Shown: piece by piece, positions 28,702 through 40,700 of the stretch
Position numbering within the stretch: the stretch's first letter is position 1
How the letters are laid out: each line of letters begins with the position of its first letter
NCBI GenBank assembly: GCA_022316685.1
Contig: JAKJHU010000036.1
Coordinates: forward strand, 4,847,036-4,911,035
Direction of reading: 5' to 3'
DNA from: Progne subis subis
Taxonomy: Eukaryota; Chordata; Aves; Passeriformes; Hirundinidae
DNA: 64,000 nucleotides
Notes under the pieces: model-generated
What the model was told of the DNA's origin: nothing
Database searches by the model: none
The model's input: the letters and a program-made list of their open reading frames with translations, nothing else
Translations under genes and position numbers: made by a program

Positions 28702-31700
28702 CCCCTTGGATACCATCTGAGGTAAGCCTGTGGGGTCCTAACCACTGATTCTATTCTTGGTCCTGCGGTCATTCATAATCACAGTGCAAATAAATTTCTA
28801 AGTCTCTGAAAAGATTTTACCCTATTTATCCAAATAAAGCAAAAAAACCCCTCAAACCTACACCACAGAAGACACTAGTCCAGGCTAGCCAAGTACTGGG
28901 TAAAGTAGAATATTCTATGTAAAATAATTAGGAACATAATTTTCTATTTCCAGATCAAAAGAAGATAATGAGCAATGAGGAACATACTTCATAATATTAT
29001 ACAGACTAAGTTTGGGTCATTAGATCATCATCTAATCTGCCTTTCTACATATAACAGTCCATTAAGCTAGCAACAGATACACTTTAAAGAGATTAAAGTT
29101 AGCTAGACTGAAGTAGTTCAGCTTTCAGAAAATGAAACTATTTGCCAAAGGTAGAAAGAGAGAACAGGCTTCAGCAAGGTCCATGGCTTCTGATATAGCA
29201 GTAATTGATATGGTAGAATGGTCTGAAAATCCAAATTATGTCTATCCTACAGAAGGGAAAAATCCTCCAAATTCTGAGATTTTAGTTTGGAATTAAAGAA
29301 AGGAAGGAAATTCCTCACTATTAACAAAACTCTGGTGATCAGTATGTGACTAAGAACTTTCCAGAAGGAACTGAAGAAATTATATCCTCTGCCACTACAG
29401 TTTATTAAAGCTTATGATTTCATCTCCATCCACAAAAAAACCCACACTTGGAAGAATTTATTGTTGTAATCTCCTCTTTCTCAAAAACGCATTTAACAAA
29501 TTGAACATAACTGGGCAAAATATTCTTCTCAGCTACAATGACTGGTAACAGACTCAAGACATTGTGCTTGACTAAGAACATTTTCTTAATGCAAAGCCAC
29601 AGAGACTGCAAACACATTAGGACAATGCAAGAAAACCAGAACAAAATCTGGTGTATGATCTGTGATGTTTCTTTTTCTGCTCATCAAGTCATTGCTTGAC
29701 TTCCTAGGTTATGATTCCAGGAAGCAAAGTATACCTATTTATCACTCTGAATTTCCCATTTATAGTGCTTTAGGAAGAATAATCCTAATTAGGGTCTTTA
29801 AATATTATTATTAGAGCTAAGCAAATAATTTCCTAAAGGTTTATTTCATGGATTTGGGCATTTTTGTCCCTTAATAAATTCAGTGAGTAAATTTTTTTAT
29901 TAGTTAACCATAAGCTGGTCAAAGAGTATTTGTTGAATTCATTTGATGATTGATTTGTATCAAATGTAGGATAAATTGTTCATGAGTAATTGGTTCCATT
30001 ACTGAAAGAGATCTAATTATCATCCCTAGCTTTAAAAGGAACCCGTACTCCATAATGCACAAGGTAAAATAAACTAACAGAAGTAGAGGCTATACATTGG
30101 TAGCACAACTGACATACATAATTCTCCTAACTGCTGTTCCTCAAACTCCTATTGTGTAGGACACGGTGCCCTTGAAAGTACATAAACTGAGTGTAGATCT
30201 CCACAAGTCAAACCATCCCCCTCTATTTCACCATGTTCAAGTGCATAGTCTCTTTGTAGGCCCTGTGGCTGTTACATTTTTACTATGCCAGGTATTTTCT
30301 GAGTTGTCCCATAGAGATGCAGGAACATTAAGAAGGAAGAGTGGCTAGGCTTGAGATAAATTTCCTGCTAAAGTGGTCTCAGTTCTCCAACAATAAAAGA
30401 TGGAGGTATAGTACAGACTCATCTCAAAAATACACTTGAGGAGATTTATTAATTTAAGGCTGGGAATTATTCTAAAACTGTTTCAATAGAATATTAAGCT
30501 GGTTACTGATACCCGTATCAAAAAGAGTCAAGACAATGAAACTCAACTCCATTTTCCTCTGACGTGCCATAACCTACCTCTGAAGTGCCAGGGCATGCAG
30601 TAGAGGCAGGAAGTCTGCCTGGCACATTCTGTAAAAACTTTGAAAAAAGCCATATTATTTATGGTGCTGCTGATTACAAGCAAAGTATATTATCTTTAGT
30701 ATTATGGGTGTATTTTTAGCCTTAATGACTCTCCATCTTTAAAAAATAGACTTTCAAATGGATTTTAAGATTAAAATATGGTGACATTCTAAGACGATTT
30801 ACAGAGCCACCACATTGGTAGCTTAGACCACGTTGGTCTTAGTACAAGTCTTGAGTCAAGCTGAAGAACACAGCACTAGCTGAGTTTCAGCTTCTTTAAT
30901 ACTGCTTATTAGGGGTTGAAAATTTTCCCATGTCAATTTCAGGTAAGTAATAAAGAAAACTGTTAAAATACAAGAAGCTTTGTGCATAAGGCAGTGAATC
31001 TACAGCAGTAACATACAGTAAGTAAAGAGTCTTCAGGGGTCAATGACCTATTGTTATGTGGTAAAATTATACACTATATGTAGCAAAGAATTGTGGTTTC
31101 CTCATGTTAAACTCCTCTGTCCCAGAAAATCATGCTTTTATTGCCTGCTGGCAATGGCCTCTCTGCTATGCTATCCTCTAAAGGATGGTAGGCATTGTTG
31201 GGAGAGTGCTCACTGGTATCGTCTGAAATGGTCAGGGAGTATGTTATATACACAGTTAAACAGTGCAGATGACTACAAGGATGGCTTTTAAGCTGAAGTT
31301 TATTTACTAGTATAACTATAAGCTTCCAGTTCAGCACCTGTGTAGCCAGGTTCGCAGGGTCTAAGGCCAAGGAATTCTCTAGCTCCCATCACACTGAACA
31401 CTTTTCTTTAGATAATATTTTCTTAAGTACAGCATCATGTGAATTCTACTATGTGATTTCTGGTTCTAGATCATATGCAGCTTGTTTGGAGGGCACAAAG
31501 ACAGGGACTTGTCTGTATTCTATGCTTAATTGTATTAAATATTGTATTTATGTATATCAACTGCTTTATATGAACTTCAGGAGCATCATGTTTTTAAAGA
31601 CTGTGCATCTAATTTTCTTTTATGTATTTCAGATAGTAAATGAAAGGGATTCAGCTCAGATTTTATGGGAATACTCAGAGTGACACCCCCCTCTGTTCCT

Positions 31701-34700
31701 GGTCTGAGTTGGTAAAATAACTTTATTGGTAAGTTAAGTGCACTGAGACAAATCATAAATGCTTTCATAAGCGCACATATTTATTATAGCAACACCGTCT
31801 GTCAGCAGCTTCCTTATAAAGCCCTATTTTCAGGGATTTATGGAACTGACATATGTATCGTGGGGGGACAAGCCTACATTTGTGAGGCGATAACCTTATA
31901 GGTTTTTACCTCTATTTTCTCTGATTATTAAAATATGTTGTGTTGTTCACTTTGAGAAGCATAAAGATGTAAGACAGACAAATTTTCTTTGTGAACAGCT
32001 ACCAAGCATAAAAGAAGTCCATTCTTCTTCTTTAATTTGTATGCACATGAGCTAGACTTTAAATTTTGTGCAGCAAAAAGATATGTTTAGGTACTTGTGT
32101 AATTTTAAAGAAGCATTGCCCATTTTTAAATGTTCTTTGGCAGAAAGAATATTTCAAAATGTAATTTAGTCATAATTAATATTTCCAAAAAGGAAATATA
32201 GAAAGAAAATATAGAAGGAAATATAGAAAGAAAAATCTGTTCTAGATTAGAAATATCTTCTTTTGTTCAACAAATCAGACTTGCGACTCTTGCAAAATTA
32301 CCAGTGCCTGCCAAAGCCAGGTAAGTCAAACCACTGAATAGCATGAAACAGCATTTTGCATAGTTTGAGTTGCTAACTAGCATAGATATAACAAATGAAA
32401 TTTGTGCAACAGAATAGAATACCAAAATTACTAAATAGCAAAAGTATTACAGGCAACTTAATGCTTTTTCGAGTATGATCACTAAATGGAGAGATGAACA
32501 TGCAGGCAGTTATTTAAAATTGAAGCTTCTGTGTAGTGGGGAAAATTCCTTTGATAAACTATTCTGTCCTATTTTTAAAATAATTCTTGCTTTGGCCTAC
32601 CCTGAAACTGAATCCCAGGCCTCACATAAATTTGGTCTAATGAAACAGAAATGCAGCTCAAAGGAATTAATCAAAATCTCCTCTAAGTAGGAATCCAGAT
32701 TTGAAGAATGGAAGCCAGGCTACTGCTTTTCAAGCCACCAAAGAATTTTAAATGCTACAGAAGTGTTGCACTTGGTTGAGAAGCTGGGATGTTATAAAGC
32801 ACAGAGTTGTATTAGTGTGTCTCTGCTGAATGATAAATGGAGTAGTGGCCTTTGAAAAAGGATGCAGAGTAATAAGAATGTCAGTAGAATATATCATGCA
32901 GGGAAAACCCATTGTCCATGAGAATCTTCAAAGGCTCATTTCCCACTATAGTATTAACCTGGCTCAATGCTTCAGCTAAGGGGCATAGAGGGTAACTAAT
33001 ATACCTAACATATACCATGGTAACATATTTATAAGGCAATATCCATAATGTATTACATCTATCCATGTAAACAAGTTAAGGCAGTACAGTATAATTGTGT
33101 AATGCCTATGCTATGCAAAGCAACATGATTTTAGGCTTTTTGAAAAAAAAACCACATAGTATTTCTTCACCTAGAGTTACTTTATCTTTTCCAAGACACT
33201 GCAATAGATTTACCCTATAATCATTTCCTATTGTTACATTCAAAGATGAAGTTCTAAATTTGACAGCAAAAAGAAATATTTCTGGCTTCCTAGTCTGAAA
33301 TTAAAGAATTTACAGTATTAAAAATTCTCAGCAAGTTGCTCCTCCAGTAAATCTCATTTATTCACATCTCATTTTCTAATAAACTAAAATATGTCTTGCC
33401 TCTGACTCCTATAAAAATTTCACACAGTGGACACGAAAGAAGGGAATCTGATTCATTTTTCCACTTCTACAGTAAGACAAGGCTTATTTCACAAACACCA
33501 GGATTATACAAGATCAAAATAATATCCATTAACATAAATTATTCTTTCTCAGATATGTTTTCCTCTTGGTATTGCTTAACAGAAACCTAAGAGTAAATAA
33601 GTAAGTTTCTTTTTACGCCAGTGATTAGTAATGAATAAACAGAGCAAGTACTAAAGCTGACTTTGCACCTACTGAATGCTGCAAGTGTCTGTACTCGTTT
33701 GATATGCATCTAGCAAAGCTTGGATGTTCCCAAAAGGCCACTCCATGAACACTGAGAGAGCAGCGTCTGCTAGTGGTGCCTGTAAGACACAAAGACAGAA
33801 AATATTTATATAAGTGAGAGCAATTGGAAAGAATAAACCTTATTTAATATATATTCCATGCTATTTTAAAGGCACACACAGAAACAATTTCATGCAATGA
33901 TCATCATTATATAGACAGTAGTATAAGATCCTGGAACACATTTCAATGTTTACTTAATTGCTTTTTAGCAGTGTTTTCTTAATTAAAAAGATTTTTATGT
34001 TTTCCCTCATTTTCATCGCTTTGCCTGATAGATCCAGTCAAATTGCTTTCTTGTCAGTTTTTTCTCTTTGGTGGCTATAACGCACATATGTATGTGTATA
34101 CATATGTATCTGTACGGATATATGTACACACACCACAGACCCATGCATATATGTAAGCTGTTAGAGACAGAATATGTACATGTGTATATTTGCATGCATA
34201 TGCATAAGTAGATATGTGAGGTTTATATAGATATATTCACATATATGCATATTTATATGAGTCTAGTAATAATTTATCTAGGACACAAAGCAAAATATTT
34301 CTCCTCTTTTTTATCATTGTAAGATTGCAAAGTAGTACTGTACCTGTGGCATTGAGAGGACATCGGTTGAATGCCATGTCCCCAGCTGGGGTCCTTTTCC
34401 ACACCATTGACATCAAATAGTCTTCAGGACATATTTCATAAGGTGCTGTCATTTATAAATGAGAATTTAAATAGAAACATTAACATAGTATATATCAGAA
34501 AAATAAGTGTTCAGTTTCATCCTACTTTTTCCTGAGACATGTATTAACATACCTTGGGTTAAGTTCAAAGTACAAAAATGAGAAACCTGACATTTTGCAT
34601 ATCTGTCTTTGTGATGGTATTAATTTCACACAACCCGTGGCTTTATTCTCCCAGCAAAAAAGCACTTTTTAGGTTGTAGTTACAATGTTAACAGGTTTAA

Positions 34701-37700
34701 ATCTATCCTTGTTGCTCTATTTTGATCAATAACACTAAGAAACAATCAGAAGATGATGAGACTTAAACTGTGATAAGTTATAAGGCTAATCTTGAACTAA
34801 ATTTTGTAAAGATTTTTCTAAAATTGAATCTTTATGTGAAAGAATCAGTTCTAAAATGACAGCTGAAACATTAATTATGCTAAAGGTGCTAAATTCTGAA
34901 GGTTATTATAAAACCTTCTGAAGGTTATTTTTTGAAAAATACTTCAGTACAAGTTGGTAATTAAGAAAGTATAGTCAATAATGTGGGACTGAGGGTCTAT
35001 AAAGCAAAATAACCTTTTACTGGTTATTGCAATACCATTTAAAGGGGAAAATATTGTCACTATTTTGTAGTAACAGAACTGCATGGGGAAAAATAAACTT
35101 CAGCAAATGATTCATGTTTTATTTTCACATGGTCACAACTACAGATTCCTTTTGCTCTTTGTATGTTAGTGTAGATTTCAGTTAATGATTTTGGAGTAAA
35201 TCAGATTAGTGCAGAAAACATCTGGCTGAAGTCATCTCACAACTCACATCACTGACATGTTAGTCACTGAAATCTAATTCACTCCAAGCTCAGCAGAGAA
35301 AATCAGAATTTTTTATTATTATATGTATTTCCAGAAAAAAAAAAGTGTAACCCTGCTGTATTATAGCAAAATGGTTACAAAACAAGACAAAAGAAAAAAG
35401 AAAGGAAATTCATTCTAGCAGATGGTGTGATAAGGCAGAAAGCAATTCAATGATTCACTCATGGTTGCACGGGAAATCTCTAGCAGAGGCAGGAACAGAC
35501 TACAGATTTTGCCTATCCCATTATCTAACCCATAAAATCGTCCATCTTCCCTGTTTTGTACTTCTGCTGACAGAAGTGTGAGCAAGGGAACTGAGTAGAC
35601 TTTCACACAAGGCTGTACTCTCTCTTTGTAGAGGACAAAGAATACCTAGCAGATGGCTCAGTAATACTAATATGAATCACAGTTGGGCAGAAAAATTGCT
35701 TGCTAAATTTGCCTCACTATCAGCATTCCTGAATCGTAAATCAAGACAGTTGGTGCTGCTAAAAAATCAAGAGATCCAATAATGGCAAAACCCTAAGAAA
35801 GTCAGTTATACTCATAATCTAGAATACCAGCCCTGCTTCAGATATGCCCACAGAGTGAATGCATCAGGACAGTGCTACACTGGGAAAAAACAGATTTTGA
35901 TAAACATAAGCCATCTGGTGACATAAGCAAAAGCAATTACCATTCTATTATGACCTTATAAACAAAAGATATGTTCTGTTTTGAGGAGCGTGAATTAACA
36001 TAATAAGGAGGTAATATTATAAATTACATAAATTTGCTAGAGCTTAGAGCTCTCTGAGAACTATATTTGTTATGCAGCTGTGGCCATTTCAAATGTGTTG
36101 TGTTCACTAATCACCACTTTAGGTGCTGATTCTCAGAACTAAAACTCTTCTTCCCTCCACATACTGAATGTTAAATGTGAGGTTTTTTCTGGAAAAAATA
36201 TATACATGCATCCATATGCACACTTAAAACCAGCATATTTTCTCTTTTGCATTAGCAAGACACAGGTAGTATCAGAGATTTCCATGAATTTGGAAGGGTA
36301 GTAGTGTGCTTTTGAATTAATTTTTTTTAGAATTTAAGATTATATTGAAACTCTAACCTGGTGCCAGAGATAAACAGTGCACTTGTGTGTTGTGTTCAAA
36401 GTAAAAGGCACTCCCAAGTCCTAGAGTTATCAGGAAAGATGTGTGGGAGCAGCTGGAACTTGGAAGAAGTTCCATTTAGTCCAGGCAAAGACCTTTTCCT
36501 GGCTGACTCTTAGCTTTTTAATGCCTCGTACAAGGATCAAGGAGTGGTTCAGATAAAAACAAAGTTATTCTTCCCAAAGCTAAAACCTATCTGGCAGAGC
36601 TTACTCATCAGGCATCCACCCACATTAAAGCATCTGTGAGGCTGCAACCCATGTCGCTCATGGAGGCATTACAGTCACGCTGGAGTGGTACCATATCTGA
36701 GTTAAAAAGCCTTGTTGATCCTGCTAACTCTTCTCGGGACCAGTTGAAGTATTTCTGTAACTATGGCACAATTAATTCATAACACACCCACAGATAAATG
36801 AATTTGCTGTACAAAATCACAGAGAACTACTATTTAGAAGCAAATAAAAAATACTGAGGTAAAATTTGCTATCATTGGCAAACAAAAGACAGGTCTCTTT
36901 CACTCATGAGGTGAATCAGCTGCATCTTCCCACACAGAGCATGCATTCAAATGTATCACGTTACACCCTTGTAATGACAGGCCTGAATTCATCCCACCTA
37001 AGCACAAATACTCAACAAAGTCAATGGTCTAGAAGCACTGTCTTCTTCTGACATTACTGGAGAGAAGACACGCATCTCCCAGAGGAAATCAACCCAGTTG
37101 GGGTCTGTGGAAGCTCAGTACAACATGCAAAGCAAGAGACATGCAGCATCACAGAGTTTACCGCGTACACAGGCAGATAACTTATATGGGAAGGGAAAGT
37201 TAACCTACAGCACACAGTAGCTCAAATGATGGTAGAACTACATTCCTCTCCTGAATCTTAATTCAATGCCCCTGGCAAAATTATCACAAAGGCAATAGGA
37301 AAAAAGCTTTTGGATGTCTTAAAGAATAGTGTTGTAATCTGACAAAAAACCCCCACAATCCAAGGTTTAATTTTATTATTTAACTGAGTATAATTTTAAT
37401 TATTTGAATCTTCTCCCTTCTCCTATTGTATCTTATCTATCTAATACTGCTGTGAAAAAAACTACCATTGGTGGGAAATGTGTATCTATTCTTTAGTTGT
37501 TCTGTACTCTTGTCTTTGGTTAACTAACAAGATAGTCTAGGATTGTTTTCAGTTGTACTTTGGTCTAAAGTGCTCCTATATTAGGCTTTATACTACTGAA
37601 AATATGCTTATAGGAAAAATGTTGAGAATCTTTTTAGAGTAAAATCCACTTAAAGCATTAATATTGGAAATGTATAGAGTTAATATATACTTAACTATTA

Positions 37701-40700
37701 TGGAATCAAGCATTTCTGGAAACCAATGCTATATTGTTGAAACATGATATATTCTTAAAGCTGTCACAAGAACATAGTCATTTTTTTAATAAACATAAAT
37801 TTACAGAAGTCTTCTATCCTGTATACTGCTGCACTTTGGTTTTGGTTCTCCCATCTCTTCTGTTTTACTGACACATTTGGTGGAAATCTCCTTATTTCTC
37901 TTACACATTCTTCTGCAAGTTTCTGATCACCTTGCCATGTAACTCCTTATCAGATGCAATTTCTTTTGTTATATAGCTGTCTCCATTATTCTTATGGGAC
38001 AGACATAGTATTCATTCATCTTGTGTAAGTTTCCTGCCATGACTCCTGAGTGACTAGCTGCTTACCAAATATAGAAACTTTTTTTTACTTTCTCTGATTT
38101 GTTTCCAATTTTCTGAAGTTATCCTTCACAGAAAAACATTTTGAGTGCAGAGTACTGCTGACCTACTAGGAGTGAAGTCTAGCTTTAGACATTTGGGATG
38201 CAACAAAGCAGCAATAACTGAACCCAAAATGTCTTCAGATCTTTGTTTTTCATTCCCAGATTATTACACAATGGAAGAGAAAACCAGCAATTTAAAAATT
38301 TATAGCTGTGATTAAAAACAAATCACAAAGAAAGATACTCAAAATTTGCTCAGAAACCAAGTTTTTAAGAAACCAACTTTCAGACAGTTGTTGCATATCG
38401 GTAAAACCAGAAGTGAAGGCTTTGTAAAATCATGGCTTAGGCCTGCTACTTCAGCTAAGCAGAAATGGGCTATGGAAAAGTGACTGCAGAATAAGAGGTA
38501 GAAAAGCAAGTTATGTGATCATCTTGTGTTCACATTGTGTTGTGTGGTGGTTGGTTGAAGTATGTTTGTTATGATTTAAAAGTATGTGACTGATAACTGG
38601 TTAATGGCATCAAAAAGCCCAGTTTGTGGAATAAAGCAGCTCTCCTTTGCACCTGCCTGGGGACCCTGCATCACTTCGGACCCGCACCTCATAGATCATA
38701 CTTCTGAGCCTGCCTCTCTTAATGCTGCTGAAAATAATTCCGTCCATGCCCCAGTCTCTTGAAGAGGATCACTGAGAAACTACAAAGAAAATTTTGTATA
38801 ATATTCAGATAATGCAGAACTCAAACTACAGAATGTCCAGGCAAGATTTTCAGTTATCATGTAAACAGCTCTATTTTCAAAGCATCTTATTAACATCAGT
38901 CAGAATAATAGAAGAAAGGCTTTATTAGCCTTTTGCTTACACAGTTTAAAGCAGCTATAATCTAACTTTTTGTAAGTCTATAAACCTCTGCGTGATACAA
39001 GCAGGTGCATACCCTTAACTTAACTTCATACTCTTAACAAAAACATTACACAGTTCTACACACCTGAGGATCTTGTTTTATGCAAAGCAATGCTAATATA
39101 AGGAAAAGGATCAACACTTTAGTTTCTCACATTTTTCAGTTGCTTACACAGAACAAAAAAACAGTGAGACAAAAATAGCTTTTCTGAGCTATTTAAGGGC
39201 TAGGAAGAAATGCATAAAAATAATGAAATTTGCTAATACTTTGAATAACTCTGTATCGTACCTTCCAATTTTACTTCCTGTGTATAGAATGCAAATCTGT
39301 GCATAATTTTATAAAATTTTGATAATTTATCCACTATCTACATTTAAATCTGAGACTCTTCAGTAAGTGTCAGACTAGAGGAAAATAAATCTGTCTAATG
39401 GTCTGCACAAGCATAGCTTGTGTCTTCATGTCTAATTGTCTGCACAAGTGTAGTTTGTTAAAAGGTGCTTTAGGTTATAGTTTCTATAAGCACACAAAAC
39501 CTAATCTGGAATTAATCAAGTAAATAAATAAATTCACCAAATGGCAAATAAAGCTCTGTGTGCATTTGATTTGTAAATACATCTGTAAAATATTTTATTA
39601 ACAGCAGGTGGCAACCTTTGAAAATTGGACTGCAGCAGTATGGTTTTACTTTTAAATATGCAAATGCAAATTATTTCAAGAATGGTTTTATAAGCAGCAG
39701 CTAGTTCATCTGACTGCTTATTGAGAAGATTCATATTAATCTTCTATTAGTGTTGTGCTTTTATAGAGGAAGCCTGCATTACCTATGGAAATTAGTTCGC
39801 TTAGGAATCCAATGCAAATACTATTTTGTACTGCTTTTCAAACAATGAAATTTGTATTAAAATTAAAGAGATCATTAAAAAAGAAAGTTAAATTCATTTA
39901 ACTTCTACAGTATAGTGTTATAACTTTCTAACTACAAATAGTCTTTTTTGTTGTTCTTCGAATGCAATGAGATTAATTATTTTACTGTACCACAAATACC
40001 TTGAAAACCATTCTCTGATGGATGCCAAGGGATAAACATGTTTCCTATTAAAAATATGGACTTGGTAACATAAAATTCATGTCTGATAAATCTCTCATTT
40101 CCTGACCTAAAGCATCCCTGCCATTTAAGTCCTCCTCTGACTACCAGAGAACACAGCCAGCAAAAATGTCCAGAAGTCAGATTGCTAGATTGATTTTTTG
40201 CTACTTCCTGGCTTGCAGTTCAGATAACATAATTTCCCAAGTGAATGGCTAAAACATTTTACCCTACTAACACCTTCCTTTTTTATCTTTCAGCTACCCA
40301 ACGGTGCATTCTTTTACTTTCGGACAATGTGTGTTTACAACAAACATCTGAACTACCTGATTCACTGGATATTCTTTATTCATCGTATTTTAAGAAGTTC
40401 AAAAGTACACTTTTATTAGATTTTAGTGGGAAAGACTTAAATCTGTTGGGAGGACAAAGTAAATGCAATACAAAGAATTATATTAAAAAAGTGATATTTA
40501 AGCATTATATTAATGCTCAGTAATAGAAAGATGTGTCTTTCTTTTAAAATTACTTTCATTTTTATAAAATGTTGTTCATGTATTCATTCATTCATTCATA
40601 CACTATGGTAAGGCTAACTTTATCCCTTATTTTTACTGCACTGGAATTTACCCCACATGTATTAGAGATGTCACTTGTACACTGGATAAAAGGAATTCGA

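Larger units (their letters stand above)
17489..33672 (-). other. ADGRB3: ADGRB3 long intron between HormR and GAIN exons
   Basis: At 16184 bp this is the longest intron in the window. It holds a 29-base A run (17589-17617), CR1 fragments at 18.4, 18.6, possibly 24.0, 26.1 and 27.3 kb, a probable long LTR at 19.9-21.4 kb, A27 at 26753-26779 and T35 at 28667-28701. Many short ORFs occur on both strands, but none has recognisable homology or supported splice sites. Confidence 0.85.
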
